Assembly: GCA_006438735.1 (NCBI GenBank)
Contig: RCZF01000001.1
Coordinates: 1,364,001-1,428,000, forward strand
Length of the DNA stretch: 64,000 nt
Origin: Sphingomonas koreensis
GTDB lineage: Bacteria > Pseudomonadota > Alphaproteobacteria > Sphingomonadales > Sphingomonadaceae
Reading direction: 5' to 3'
The notes under the pieces are model-generated. The model did no database searches. It had not been told where the DNA came from and saw nothing but the letters and a program-made list of their open reading frames with translations. Within the stretch, counting starts at the first letter, position 1, and the number at the start of each line of letters is the position of its first letter. Below, piece after piece: positions 55,290-64,000 of the stretch. Position numbers and translations under genes: made by a program.

Positions 55290-56354
55290 ATGGGAATCAC
55301 CGTAGAAAGCGCCTATGTGGCCAGCATGATCCCGAACGATATTGCCCTTTCGGCGCGGAAACGCGCCGTTCGCGCTGCTATTTTACTGCCGGCGCTGATG
55401 TTTCTCGGCGCCTGCAATGCGGTCGTGCTGCACCCGGCCGGCGATGTTGCGATGCAGCAACGTGATCTGCTGATCATCTCGACGCTGTTGATGCTCCTGA
55501 TCATCGTTCCGGTGATGGCGCTCACGGTCATCGTCGCCTGGCGCTACCGCGAGTCGAATACCGAGGCGACCTACACGCCCGATTGGGATCATTCGACTGG
55601 GCTCGAGCTGATCATCTGGTCGGCGCCGCTGCTGATCGTCATCTGCCTCGGCGCGCTGACCTGGCTCGGCACGCACACGCTCGATCCCTATCGCCCGCTC
55701 GGCCGGATCGATGCGACGCGCCCGATCGACGCCGCGGTCAAGCCGCTTGAGGTCGATGTCGTCGCGCTCGATTGGAAGTGGCTGTTCATCTATCCCGAAT
55801 ATGGCATCGCGACGGTGAACGAACTCGCCGCGCCGGTCGATCGGCCGATCAATTTCAAGATAACCGCGTCGTCGGTGATGAACTCCTTCTATGTGCCCGC
55901 GCTGGCCGGCCAGATCTATGCGATGCCCGGCATGCAGACGCAGCTCAGCGCGGTGATCAACAAGCCCGGCAATTACGAGGGCTTCTCCGCCAATTACAGC
56001 GGCCAGGGCTTCTCGGGGATGCACTTCCGCTTCCACGGTCTTGCCCCGGGCGATTTCAATCGCTGGATCGATACCGTGCGTGCGACCGCCAAGGGCGGGC
56101 TCGATCGCAATACCTATATCGCGCTCGACAAGCCGAGCGAGGACGTGCCGGTGATTCATTACCGGGCGGTCGATCCCGCGCTGTACGATGCGGCGCTCAA
56201 CCAGTGCGTCCAGCCGGGCGCGACGTGCGTGCGTGACATGATGAACGCCGATTCGACCGGTCATGTCGTCCGCGCGGTCGGCGGCCGGCAAAGCAATCTC
56301 AAAGAACGTAACCAGGCCGATTCCGCCGGTGTCGCCAACACCATGACCCAGTGA
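55290..56354 (+). CDS. cyoA: Cytochrome bo3 quinol oxidase subunit II
   Basis: 354 residues; a start at ATG 55326 (342 residues) is also possible. Lipoprotein signal with LGAC near residue 42 ([17 protein letters not shown]). Two membrane helices and a cupredoxin domain without the CuA cysteines ([40 protein letters not shown]) mark a quinol oxidase. It is first of the cyoABCD-surf1 operon. Subunit II guides electron entry to the haem-copper centre. Confidence 0.93.
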   Translation: MGITVESAYVASMIPNDIALSARKRAVRAAILLPALMFLGACNAVVLHPAGDVAMQQRDLLIISTLLMLLIIVPVMALTVIVAWRYRESNTEATYTPDWDHSTGLELIIWSAPLLIVICLGALTWLGTHTLDPYRPLGRIDATRPIDAAVKPLEVDVVALDWKWLFIYPEYGIATVNELAAPVDRPINFKITASSVMNSFYVPALAGQIYAMPGMQTQLSAVINKPGNYEGFSANYSGQGFSGMHFRFHGLAPGDFNRWIDTVRATAKGGLDRNTYIALDKPSEDVPVIHYRAVDPALYDAALNQCVQPGATCVRDMMNADSTGHVVRAVGGRQSNLKERNQADSAGVANTMTQ

Positions 56355-58366
56355 GTCCGATTGCGATGACAACACCCGTCCCGTTCAGCCCGATCTTCGG
56401 CCGCCTCACGCTCGAGGCGATCCCGTATCACGAGCCGATCCTGATCGCGACCTTCGCGATGGTCGCGATCGGCGGCGCCGCGGTGTTCGGCCTGATCACC
56501 TGGTACAAATGGTGGGGCATGCTGTGGCGGGACTGGTTCACCAGCGTCGATCACAAGAAGATCGGCGTGATGTACATCGTGCTGGGGCTGATCATGCTGC
56601 TGCGCGGCTTCGCCGATGCGCTGATGATGCGGTCGCAACAGGCGATCTCGTTCGGCGCGAACCAAGGCTATCTGCCTGCGCACCATTATGATCAGGTGTT
56701 CACCGCGCACGGCGTGATCATGATCTTCTTCGTCGCCATGCCGCTGGTGACCGGGCTGATGAACTATGTCGTCCCGCTGCAGATCGGCGCGCGCGACGTG
56801 AGTTTTCCGTTCCTCAACAATTTCAGCTTCTGGATGACGGTGGCGGGCGCGGTGATCACGATGATCTCGCTGTTCATCGGCGAATATGCCCGCACCGGCT
56901 GGCTCGCCTATCCGCCGCTGTCCGGCCTGTCGTACAGTCCCGATGTCGGCGTCGATTACTATATCTGGGGATTGCAGATCGCCGGCATCGGCACCCTGCT
57001 GTCCGGCGTCAATCTGGTCGCGACGATCGTCAAGATGCGCGCGCCGGGCATGGTGATGATGAAGATGCCGATCTTCACGTGGACGGCGCTGTGCACCAAC
57101 ATCCTGATCGTCGCCGCCTTTCCGGTGTTGACCGCGGTGCTCGTGATGCTCAGCCTCGATCGCTATCTCGGCTTCCATTTCTTCACCAACACGTTGGGCG
57201 GCAACCCGATGATGTACGTGAACCTGATCTGGATCTGGGGCCATCCGGAGGTCTACATCCTGATCCTGCCGGCGTTCGGCATCTATTCGGAAGTCGTGCC
57301 GACCTTCACCGGCAAGCGCCTGTTCGGCTATTCGTCGATGGTCTACGCCACCGTCGTCATCACCATCCTCGCCTATCTCGTGTGGCTGCATCACTTCTTC
57401 ACGATGGGCTCGGGCGCCAGCGTCAATTCGTTCTTCGGCATCACCACGATGATCATCTCGATCCCGACGGGGGCGAAGATCTTCAACTGGCTGTTCACCA
57501 TGTATCGCGGCCGAATTCGCTTCGAACTGCCGATGATGTGGACGCTCGCCTTCATGATCACTTTCGTGATCGGCGGGATGACCGGCGTCCTGCTGGCGGT
57601 GCCGCCGGCCGATTTCGTGCTGCACAATTCGCTGTTCCTGATCGCGCATTTCCACAATGTGATCATCGGCGGCGTGCTGTTCGGGATGTTTGCCGGGATC
57701 AATTTCTGGTTCCCCAAGGCGTTCGGCTTCAAGCTCGACAAGACCTGGGGCATGCGCTCGTTCTGGCTGTGGGTGTCGGGCTTCTATTTCGCCTTCATGC
57801 CGCTCTACGTGCTCGGGCTGATGGGCGTCACGCGCCGGCTGCGCCATTTCGACGACGCGAGCCTGCAGATCTGGTTCGTCATCGCCGCGTTCGGCGCGGT
57901 GCTGATCGCCGGCGGCATCGCCTGCATGCTGATGCAATTCTACGTCTCGATCCGTGACCGCGAACAACTGCGCGATGTCACCGGCGATCCGTGGAATGCG
58001 CGCACGCTCGAATGGTCGACCTCGTCGCCGCCGCCGGCCTATAATTTCGCGTTCACGCCGATCATCCACGATAGCGATGCCTGGTGGGACATGAAGGCAC
58101 GCGGCGGCGAGCGCCCGACCGAGGGCTTCCATCCGATCCACATGCCGAAGAACACCGGCACCGGCGTGATCATCGCCGGGCTCAGCGTCGCGTTCGGTTT
58201 CTCGATGATCTGGTATATCTGGTGGCTCGCGGCGCTCGCCTTTGCAGCGATGCTGGTGGTCGCGATCGGACACACCTTCAATTACAACCGCGATTACCAC
58301 GTCCCCGTCGATGAGGTCATCCGTACCGAGGGCGCGCGCACCAAGCTGCTCGCGACACAGGGTTGA
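56351..58366 (+). CDS. cyoB: Cytochrome bo3 quinol oxidase subunit I
   Basis: 671 residues from GTG 56351 (GTGA overlap with cyoA); ATG at 56366 would give 666. About 15 helices. [55 protein letters not shown] with the HPEVY-Tyr cross-link, [11 protein letters not shown] (CuB His pair) and [13 protein letters not shown] (haem His) are conserved. It holds haems b and o3 and CuB, reduces oxygen and pumps protons. Confidence 0.96.
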   Translation: MSPIAMTTPVPFSPIFGRLTLEAIPYHEPILIATFAMVAIGGAAVFGLITWYKWWGMLWRDWFTSVDHKKIGVMYIVLGLIMLLRGFADALMMRSQQAISFGANQGYLPAHHYDQVFTAHGVIMIFFVAMPLVTGLMNYVVPLQIGARDVSFPFLNNFSFWMTVAGAVITMISLFIGEYARTGWLAYPPLSGLSYSPDVGVDYYIWGLQIAGIGTLLSGVNLVATIVKMRAPGMVMMKMPIFTWTALCTNILIVAAFPVLTAVLVMLSLDRYLGFHFFTNTLGGNPMMYVNLIWIWGHPEVYILILPAFGIYSEVVPTFTGKRLFGYSSMVYATVVITILAYLVWLHHFFTMGSGASVNSFFGITTMIISIPTGAKIFNWLFTMYRGRIRFELPMMWTLAFMITFVIGGMTGVLLAVPPADFVLHNSLFLIAHFHNVIIGGVLFGMFAGINFWFPKAFGFKLDKTWGMRSFWLWVSGFYFAFMPLYVLGLMGVTRRLRHFDDASLQIWFVIAAFGAVLIAGGIACMLMQFYVSIRDREQLRDVTGDPWNARTLEWSTSSPPPAYNFAFTPIIHDSDAWWDMKARGGERPTEGFHPIHMPKNTGTGVIIAGLSVAFGFSMIWYIWWLAALAFAAMLVVAIGHTFNYNRDYHVPVDEVIRTEGARTKLLATQG

Positions 58367-58370
58367 TCTC

Positions 58371-59006
58371 ATGACTGCCAAGGCCATCACCCCGCGCGCC
58401 GACGCGACGCGCCCCGATTTCTACGTGCTCGAGGAAGAGCATCATCCGGACGGCGGCAGCACGATGCTGGGCTTCTGGATCTATCTGATGAGCGATTGCC
58501 TCATCTTCGCCTCGCTGTTCGCGACCTATGCCGTGCTCGGCCACAGCTATGGCGGCGGCCCGTCGGCGCGCGACGTGTTCGAGCTGCCGCTGGTCGCGGT
58601 CAACACGGCGATGCTGCTGTTCTCCTCGATCACTTACGGCTTTGCGATGCTGACGATGGCGCGCGGCAAGCAAGGCGCGACCCTGTTGTGGCTGGGGATC
58701 ACCGGGCTGTTCGGCCTCGCCTTCCTCGGCATCGAGCTTTACGAATTTTCGCATCTGATCGCCGATGGCGCCGGGCCGCAGCGCAGCGGCTTCCTCACCG
58801 CCTTCTTCTCGCTGGTCGGCACCCACGGGCTGCACGTCACCTGCGGCATCGTCTGGCTCGTCACGCTGATGATCCAGGTGGTCCGCAAGGGACTGATCCC
58901 CGCCAACCAGCGCCGCCTGATGTGCCTCAGCATGTTCTGGCACTTCCTCGACGTCGTCTGGATCGGCGTCTTCACCTTTGTCTATCTGATGGGAGTGCTC
59001 GGATGA
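58371..59006 (+). CDS. cyoC: Cytochrome bo3 quinol oxidase subunit III
   Basis: 211 residues from ATG 58371, five bases past cyoB. Five helices: [75 protein letters not shown] and [20 protein letters not shown]. It is the haem-copper oxidase subunit III that stabilises the complex. ATGA overlap with cyoD. Confidence 0.95.
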   Translation: MTAKAITPRADATRPDFYVLEEEHHPDGGSTMLGFWIYLMSDCLIFASLFATYAVLGHSYGGGPSARDVFELPLVAVNTAMLLFSSITYGFAMLTMARGKQGATLLWLGITGLFGLAFLGIELYEFSHLIADGAGPQRSGFLTAFFSLVGTHGLHVTCGIVWLVTLMIQVVRKGLIPANQRRLMCLSMFWHFLDVVWIGVFTFVYLMGVLG

Positions 59007-59392
59007 GCATCGACGCACCCGCCCCCGCGCACGACACGCCGACCGGGCATGACGATGCCGCCGCGCACGGATCGCTCAAGGGCTATTTGATCGGTTTCGG
59101 CCTTTCGGTCGTGCTGACGGCGATCCCGTTCTGGCTGGTGATGACCGGCGCGCTGGGCGACAAGACCGCCACGGCGATTGCCATCCTCGGCCTCGCCGTG
59201 GTTCAGATCGTCGTCCACATGGTCTATTTCCTCCACATGAACACCCGCTCCGAAGGCGGCTGGACGGTGATGGCGCTGATCTTCACCGTCGTGCTGGTGG
59301 TGATCGCGCTGACCGGATCGATCTGGGTGATGTACAATCTCAACGCCAATATGATGCCGATGAACGCGCAGGCGATGAGCAACATGCCATGA
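59003..59392 (+). CDS. cyoD: Cytochrome bo3 quinol oxidase subunit IV
   Basis: 129 residues. A histidine-bearing soluble N-terminus ([16 protein letters not shown]) and three helices: [39 protein letters not shown] and [20 protein letters not shown]. It aids assembly of the CuB site. The C-terminus is extended and Met-rich ([13 protein letters not shown]). ATGA overlap with the SURF1 gene. Confidence 0.93.
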   Translation: MSIDAPAPAHDTPTGHDDAAAHGSLKGYLIGFGLSVVLTAIPFWLVMTGALGDKTATAIAILGLAVVQIVVHMVYFLHMNTRSEGGWTVMALIFTVVLVVIALTGSIWVMYNLNANMMPMNAQAMSNMP

Positions 59393-60192
59393 CCGGGGGC
59401 GGTGACCGCATCGTGTCGCCGCCCGCCTTCGACGACGCCCAAGCCGATCGCCGACCGCGTTCTGCGCTTGCGATCGGCCTGTTCTTCGCGATCGGCCTCG
59501 CCATTTTTGCCGGCTTCGTCGCGCTCGGCATGTGGCAGGTCCACCGGCTCGCCTGGAAGCGCGCGCTGATCGACCGGGTCGCGCACCGCATTCACGCTCC
59601 CCCTGCTCCGGCGCCGGGGCCTTCCGAATGGCCGACGATCAGCGCGGCGCGCGACGAATATCGCCATATCGCGGTCACCGGGCGTTTCGAGAACGACCGC
59701 GAGACGCTGGTCGAGGCGAGCACCGATCTCGGCCCCGGCTTCTGGGTGGTGACCCCGTTCGATACCAGCCGCGGCTTTGCCGTCCTGGTCAATCGCGGCT
59801 TCGTCCCGCCCGAGCGCCGCGACGCACGGTCGCGCGCCGACGGCCAGCCCGCCGGGGTGATGACGCTTACCGGCCTGCTGCGGCTTACCGAGCCGAAGGG
59901 CCGGCTGTTGCGCACCAACGATCCCGCCGCCGGTCGTTGGTATTCGCGCGATGTCGCGGCGATCGCCAAGGCACGCGGTCTTGCGGACGCCGCGCCCTAT
60001 TTCATCGATGCCGATCGCACCGCCGGCCCTGCTGATGCGCCGGTCGGCGGGCTCACGGTGGTCGATTTCCCCAACAACCATCTGCAATATGCGCTCACCT
60101 GGTTCGCGCTTGCGATTCTCACGCTGGTCGGCCTCGGCCTGTTGCTGCGAGACGAGCGACGGCTCCGCACCGATCGAGCCGCCGGCGATTGA
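59389..60192 (+). CDS. SURF1-family oxidase assembly factor
   Basis: 267 residues. Two terminal helices (IGLFFAIGLAIFAGFVALG, YALTWFALAILTLVGLGLLL) enclose a periplasmic domain with GMWQVHRLAWKRALIDRVA, VNRGFVPPERRDARSR and FPNNHLQYALTW, the SURF1 signature. SURF1 helps insert haem into haem-copper oxidases. Its fusion to the cyo operon implies service to the bo3 enzyme. Confidence 0.92.
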   Translation: MTGGGDRIVSPPAFDDAQADRRPRSALAIGLFFAIGLAIFAGFVALGMWQVHRLAWKRALIDRVAHRIHAPPAPAPGPSEWPTISAARDEYRHIAVTGRFENDRETLVEASTDLGPGFWVVTPFDTSRGFAVLVNRGFVPPERRDARSRADGQPAGVMTLTGLLRLTEPKGRLLRTNDPAAGRWYSRDVAAIAKARGLADAAPYFIDADRTAGPADAPVGGLTVVDFPNNHLQYALTWFALAILTLVGLGLLLRDERRLRTDRAAGD

Positions 60193-60231
60193 CGGGTGGC
60201 GCGCGTCCGGGGCCGGTGGCACAGTAAGCCG

Positions 60232-61698
60232 ATGCGTCGTTCGATCCCCCTGCTGATCGCGCTGGCCGCGCTCGCGCTCGGTGGCTGCGATCGGCGTAGC
60301 AAAACCGATCCGGTCGTGGTCAGCGCGATCGGGCCGCGGCCGGCCTATGCCGATCCCGGCGCGACCACGCTCGCCGATGCGTCCGCGCTGCTGATGGGCG
60401 CGACCGCGCAGGGGCTCGTCCGGCTCGACGCGGCGGGCCAGATCGAGCCGGGCCTGGCCGAGCGCTGGACGGTGATCGACGACGGCGCGAGCTATATCTT
60501 CCGCCTTCGCCAGGCGCGCTGGAATGACGGCAAGCCGGTCACCGCCGAACAGGTCGTGGCGATCTTGCGCCGGCAGATCGGCCCGCATTCGTCCAATCCG
60601 CTCGCGCATAATCTCACTGCGATCGATCAGATCGTGGCGATGACGCCCGAGGTGATCGAAATCCATCTCGCGCGGCCGCGCCCCGATATGCTGCGGCTGC
60701 TTGCTCAGCCCGAACTGGGGATATTTCGAACGAAGCCGCCCGGCGGATCGGGGCCGATGGCGATCGATCGCTGGCTCGGCGGCGGCGCGGCGCTGCTTCG
60801 CCCCGGCTATGATGCCGATCGCGCGGCCGACGAAGACACGGCAGAACTGAGCCCGGCCGACGACGTCACCTTGATCGGCGAACGCGCAGCGCTGGCGATT
60901 CTCCGCTTTGCCGCGCATCAATCCGATCTGGTGACCGGCGGCCGCTTCGTCGATTGGCCGCTGATCGCGGGCACCACCGTGCCGCCGTCGAGCCTTCACC
61001 GCGATCCGGCAACCGGGCTGTTCGGCTTCGCCGTCACCAATCGCGACGGCTTTTTGGCCGATCCGGGCAATCGCTTCGCGGTTGCCGAAGCGATCGACCG
61101 GGACGGCGCACTGGCGGCTATCGCCCCGGACTGGCCGGCGGCGACTGCGCTGCTGCCGGCGCAGTTCGATTCCGCCGCAGCGCCGGCGCAGCCAGCTTGG
61201 GCCGCGTTGTCGTTCGATGCCCGACGGGCCGATGCGGCCAGGCGGATCGCGTCATGGACCGCCGCCGGCAATGCGCCGCCCAGCGTTCGCATCGCCCTGC
61301 CCGACGGTCCTGGAGCAACGCTGCTTTACGGCACGATCGGCGCATCGCTGATCGCAGTCGGCATCACGCCACAGCGCGTGGCCGAGGGTGCCGATGCCGA
61401 TTTACGGCTGATCGACACCGTCGCGCCGATCGACAATGCGCGCTGGTATCTCGTCAACGCCTGCCAGCCGTGCTCGGTCGATGCGGTGGCGGCACTTTCG
61501 GCGGCACGGCTCGCGCCGACGCTCGCCGAACGCGGCACGGCGCTCGCCACCGCCGATCGGATGCTTGCGCAGGATGTTTCCTTCATCCCGCTCGGCGCGC
61601 CGCTGCGCTGGTCGATGGTCGCGCCGCCGCTCGATCTCTGGCAGGCCAACAGCCGCGCCTGGCATCCATTGAATCACCTGCGCAGCCGCCCCAATTAG
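60232..61698 (+). CDS. Orphan extracellular solute-binding lipoprotein (SBP_bac_5)
   Basis: 488 residues from ATG 60232. Lipoprotein signal LIALAALALGGCDRRSK. Family-5 (peptide/nickel) binding features: GLAERWTVIDDGASYIFRLR, WNDGKPVTAEQVVAIL and QDVSFIPLGAPLRWSMV. Canonical members pair with DppBCDF, but no permease or ATPase is nearby. It may bind a ligand for another system or act in signalling. Ligand unknown. Confidence 0.83.
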   Translation: MRRSIPLLIALAALALGGCDRRSKTDPVVVSAIGPRPAYADPGATTLADASALLMGATAQGLVRLDAAGQIEPGLAERWTVIDDGASYIFRLRQARWNDGKPVTAEQVVAILRRQIGPHSSNPLAHNLTAIDQIVAMTPEVIEIHLARPRPDMLRLLAQPELGIFRTKPPGGSGPMAIDRWLGGGAALLRPGYDADRAADEDTAELSPADDVTLIGERAALAILRFAAHQSDLVTGGRFVDWPLIAGTTVPPSSLHRDPATGLFGFAVTNRDGFLADPGNRFAVAEAIDRDGALAAIAPDWPAATALLPAQFDSAAAPAQPAWAALSFDARRADAARRIASWTAAGNAPPSVRIALPDGPGATLLYGTIGASLIAVGITPQRVAEGADADLRLIDTVAPIDNARWYLVNACQPCSVDAVAALSAARLAPTLAERGTALATADRMLAQDVSFIPLGAPLRWSMVAPPLDLWQANSRAWHPLNHLRSRPN

Positions 61699-61703
61699 GC
61701 GCG

Positions 61704-62138
61704 ATGGCCAACCGCACCTCCCGCTTCGCCGCCAGCGTCGGCGATCGCGCCGCCGGCTTCGTTCCCTTGGGTCGTGATCCCGCTTCGGTGCGGCAACGAC
61801 TCGAAGGCATGGAGCATTTGCTCGAAGGCATGTTCCGCATCCCCGGCACCAATCGCCGCGTGGGGCTGGACGTGATCCTGGACCTCGTTCCCATAGCCGG
61901 CGACACCATCGCCGCCGCGCTCGGCGCATGGATGATCTGGGAAGCACGCAACGCCGGCATGTCGAAGTGGCAGATGTCGCGCATGGCCGGGAATGTCGGC
62001 TTCGATTGGCTACTCGGGCTGATCCCCTGGGTCGGCGCGATCCCCGATTTCTTCTTCCGCTCGAACACCCGCAACCTCAAGATGATCCGGCGCCATCTCG
62101 ACAAGCACCACCCGGCGACCGCACTGATCGAGGGTTAG
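61704..62138 (+). CDS. DUF4112 membrane protein
   Basis: 144 residues from ATG 61704. The family core GLDVILDLVPIAGDTIAAAL is followed by two hydrophobic segments (AALGAWMIWEARN, VGFDWLLGLIPWVGAIPDFF) and FRSNTRNLKMIRRHLDKHH. It is an inner-membrane protein of unknown function. The stop overlaps the convergent RNase T2 stop by 4 bases. Confidence 0.85.
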   Translation: MANRTSRFAASVGDRAAGFVPLGRDPASVRQRLEGMEHLLEGMFRIPGTNRRVGLDVILDLVPIAGDTIAAALGAWMIWEARNAGMSKWQMSRMAGNVGFDWLLGLIPWVGAIPDFFFRSNTRNLKMIRRHLDKHHPATALIEG

Positions 62139-62854
62139 CGCACGCCGCGCCAGATTTTCACGCGCGCGCCGGCCGGCAGACCGCCCTGCGACGCCGGGCA
62201 GCGCCGGTAGCGATAGCCCTTGTCGAGGCACAACCAAACCTCCTCCAGCCATCCCTGCTTGTCCGCCGTCACGCGCATCATGTCAGCGCGCAGCCCCGGA
62301 TTGGCACGCGCTATCGCCGCCGCAAAGCCCCCCGCAGTCAGCGGCCGCCGCGACAGGCCGTCCATGTCGGGATACCGCAACCGAGCGTAAAGCGCGCGCG
62401 ATCGCGCCAGGAAGCGGGCGGGGCTATCGCTCGTGCAGGTGCCATGCTTCGCCCATTCATGCTGGGTCAGCTGCACCGAGGGGTTGGCGCAGAGATGCGC
62501 GGCGATCACCGGCTTGGGCAGCAGCGTCGCCGCACGGCAATATTGCGGCCAGACCTTGCCGACACCGTCGGGCCACAAACCATGCAGCGTAAAGCCGAAG
62601 CGATTGCCGCTCGCGCATTCGAACCGGGCGTCGGCATCGCGTGCGTGGCCATGGCAATATTGCGGCGCCCAGCGGATCGCCAGCGTGTAGCCGCCGATCG
62701 GCAGCACCCGCTTGGGATCGCGCGCGCTCGGCAGGTCTGGTCGCGGTCGGGCGATGGTCGACGGCACCGCACAGGAATAGGCCTGCGCATTCGCCGCGGC
62801 TGGCAATGCCGCGCTCGCCACGCCGGCGATGATGAAAAAAGCCGAACCCCGCAT
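62135..62854 (-). CDS. Secreted ribonuclease T2
   Basis: 239 residues. Signal peptide MRGSAFFIIAGVASAALPAA, cleaved near ANA. Both catalytic blocks are intact: FTLHGLWPDGVGKVWPQYC (CAS I) and QHEWAKHGTC (CAS II), plus the early RWAPQYC. It cleaves RNA to 3'-nucleotides through a cyclic intermediate, probably in the periplasm for nutrient recovery or RNA turnover. Confidence 0.93.
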   Translation of the reverse strand: MRGSAFFIIAGVASAALPAAANAQAYSCAVPSTIARPRPDLPSARDPKRVLPIGGYTLAIRWAPQYCHGHARDADARFECASGNRFGFTLHGLWPDGVGKVWPQYCRAATLLPKPVIAAHLCANPSVQLTQHEWAKHGTCTSDSPARFLARSRALYARLRYPDMDGLSRRPLTAGGFAAAIARANPGLRADMMRVTADKQGWLEEVWLCLDKGYRYRRCPASQGGLPAGARVKIWRGVR

Positions 62855-62904
62855 GATGCCCCCCTTGTCGTCAACCCGCTGACCCGCAACGGCATTCGAT
62901 CAGA

Positions 62905-63753
62905 TCAGCCTTCGATCTGAAAATCCAGCCCGATGTCCGCCGCCGGCGCCGATTGGGTCAGCCGGCCGGCGCTGACATAGCTGACGCCGGTCTCGGCGAT
63001 CGCGCGAATCGTCTCCAGCGTCACCCCGCCCGACGCCTCGGTCGGCACGCGGCCGCCGACCAGCGTCACCGCCCCGCGCAACGTCTGGGGCGGCATATTG
63101 TCGAGCAGCAAATGCGTTGCGCCGGCCGCCAGCGCCGGCTCGATCTGATCGATCGAATCGACCTCGACGATGATCGAGGCGATACCCGCATCGCGCGCCC
63201 GGCGCACCGCCTCGCTGACCGATCCGGCCACCGCGACATGATTGTCCTTGATCATCGCTGCGTCCCACAATCCCATGCGGTGATTGGTCGCGCCGCCCAT
63301 CCGCGTTGCATATTTCTCGAGCACGCGAAGCCCCGGAATGGTCTTGCGCGTATCGAGCAGCGTCGCGCCGGTGCCCAGGATGCGATCGACATAATTGCGC
63401 GTCAGCGTCGCGATGCCCGAGAGATGCTGCACGGTGTTGAGCGCCGATCGTTCGGCGGTCAGCAGCGCCCGCGCGCGCCCTTCGATCCGCATCAGATCGG
63501 CCCCCGCCGAAACACGCGCGCCATCCTCGATCAGCCGCTCGATCCGCACCTCGGGATCGAGCGCGCGAAAGAACGCCTCGGCGATCCCCAGCCCCGCGAC
63601 GGTGATCGCATCGCGACTATCCATCACGCCGGCGAAACGCGCCTCGGCGGGGATCGTCGCCGCCGACGTGATATCCCCGCCATCGCCAAGATCCTCGGCC
63701 AGCGTGGCGGCGACGAAAGCGTCGAGATCGAATCGGTCGAGCGAGAAGGTCAT
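62905..63753 (-). CDS. nadC: Quinolinate phosphoribosyltransferase
   Basis: 282 residues. It forms nicotinate mononucleotide in NAD synthesis. LAEDLGDGGDITSAATIP, ERSALNTVQHLSGIATLTRN, LDTRKTIPGLRVLEKYATR, GGATNHRMGLWDAAMIKDNH and EASGGVTLETIRAIAETGV with DIGLDF near the end are the family blocks. It is monocistronic, divergent from the NUDIX gene. Confidence 0.95.
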   Translation of the reverse strand: MTFSLDRFDLDAFVAATLAEDLGDGGDITSAATIPAEARFAGVMDSRDAITVAGLGIAEAFFRALDPEVRIERLIEDGARVSAGADLMRIEGRARALLTAERSALNTVQHLSGIATLTRNYVDRILGTGATLLDTRKTIPGLRVLEKYATRMGGATNHRMGLWDAAMIKDNHVAVAGSVSEAVRRARDAGIASIIVEVDSIDQIEPALAAGATHLLLDNMPPQTLRGAVTLVGGRVPTEASGGVTLETIRAIAETGVSYVSAGRLTQSAPAADIGLDFQIEG

Positions 63754-63864
63754 GCCGCTTGCTACGCCTCCGTGCGCGGCGTGAGAACCGCCGCGCCGAG
63801 ATTTCCATGTTCCAAATCGCCGCGCGCTGTGCGAACGGCTGGCGGATCGTTTTCATCCGAAGGT

Positions 63865-64000
63865 TTGAGTCCCATTCGTCAGGTCGCCGCCCTCCCCTAT
63901 CGCATCGAAGCCGATGGCGATGCGCATGTGATGCTGATCACCTCGCGTGAGCAGCGCCGCTGGGTCGTGCCCAAGGGCAATTTGATCGAGGGGCTGGCGC
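63865..64000 (+). CDS. NUDIX hydrolase, N-terminal part (cut by window edge)
   Basis: From TTG 63865 (or GTG 63829) the frame reads SPIRQVAALPYRIEADGDAH, then LITSREQRRWVVPKG and runs off the right edge. RRWVVPKGNLIEGL is the stretch before the NUDIX box in diphosphoinositol-phosphate and diadenosine-type hydrolases. The start and exact substrate are not determined. An alternative short frame at 63759-63950 is a shadow. Confidence 0.7.
   Translation, partial: MSPIRQVAALPYRIEADGDAHVMLITSREQRRWVVPKGNLIEGLA

Noticed and set aside
56261..58390. 709-residue minus-strand frame opposite cyoB
   Set aside because: Histidine- and arginine-rich shadow of cyoB with no family features.
1..64000. CRISPR array, prophage or insertion sequence
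   Set aside because: I saw no regularly spaced direct repeats, transposase, integrase or phage structural gene in any frame.

Overview
The window is about 64 kb of GC-rich, densely coding DNA. Gene content, operon structure and protein sequences all point to a sphingomonad alphaproteobacterium (Sphingomonas or a close relative). Genes lie close together and many overlap by 4 bases. Short GC-rich inverted repeats of a recurring intergenic type are scattered through it. I see no phage, insertion sequence, integrase or CRISPR array. Apart from the repeats this reads as core chromosome.

Layout. 1-5 kb: start of RNase R (runs off the left edge), glpD, two uncharacterised genes and an archaeal/eukaryal-type proS. 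4.6-7.7 kb: a RamB/ScfR-like regulator divergent from isocitrate lyase aceA, plus a 51-residue downstream protein. 7.7-15.5 kb: an AbrB-Doc toxin-antitoxin pair, a CDF metal transporter, 3-hydroxybutyrate dehydrogenase, a patatin, a neutral zinc protease, a zinc-free MDR oxidoreductase, a DUF2171 protein and tRNA-Ala(CGC). 15.8-19.4 kb: the sulfate activation operon cysD-cysNC-cysQ. 19.7-24.9 kb: FKBP, rpsU, cysS, a TM2 protein, an aldo-keto reductase and an MpaB-type oxygenase. 25-28.9 kb: glmU-glmS and a phosphoglycolate phosphatase.

28.9-32.1 kb: an acetate-type transporter and a compact four-gene cassette consisting of a Tat-exported small protein, a PqqD-like protein, an HprK-related kinase and a nucleotidyltransferase. 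It matches the poorly understood 'HPr-rel-A' system and is my leading candidate for an undescribed pathway. 32.2-34.9 kb: the phosphate-sensing genes, in which the PhoR kinase and PhoU run together as one open frame. pstSCAB is missing between them and a Pho-box-like sequence lies in the junction; phoB follows. 35-40 kb: a secreted small protein, a short-chain dehydrogenase, an alpha-galactosidase, a GntR regulator and dgoK-dgoA. The dgoK gene has no ATG, GTG or TTG start that keeps its ATPase motif. 40-46.3 kb: a tripartite RND efflux operon.

46.3-53.8 kb: a complete histidine utilisation locus, hutC-hutF facing hutI-hutH-hutG-hutU, with a palindromic candidate HutC operator in the divergent promoter. 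hutG carries an in-frame 130-base insertion made of the same inverted-repeat type seen between genes. 53.8-60.2 kb: an MFS transporter and the cyoABCD quinol oxidase operon with a SURF1 gene. 60.2-64 kb: an orphan peptide-binding lipoprotein, a DUF4112 protein, RNase T2, nadC and the start of a NUDIX hydrolase (runs off the right edge).

Together the genes describe an aerobic heterotroph that uses glycerol, C2 compounds, histidine, polyhydroxybutyrate and galactosides.
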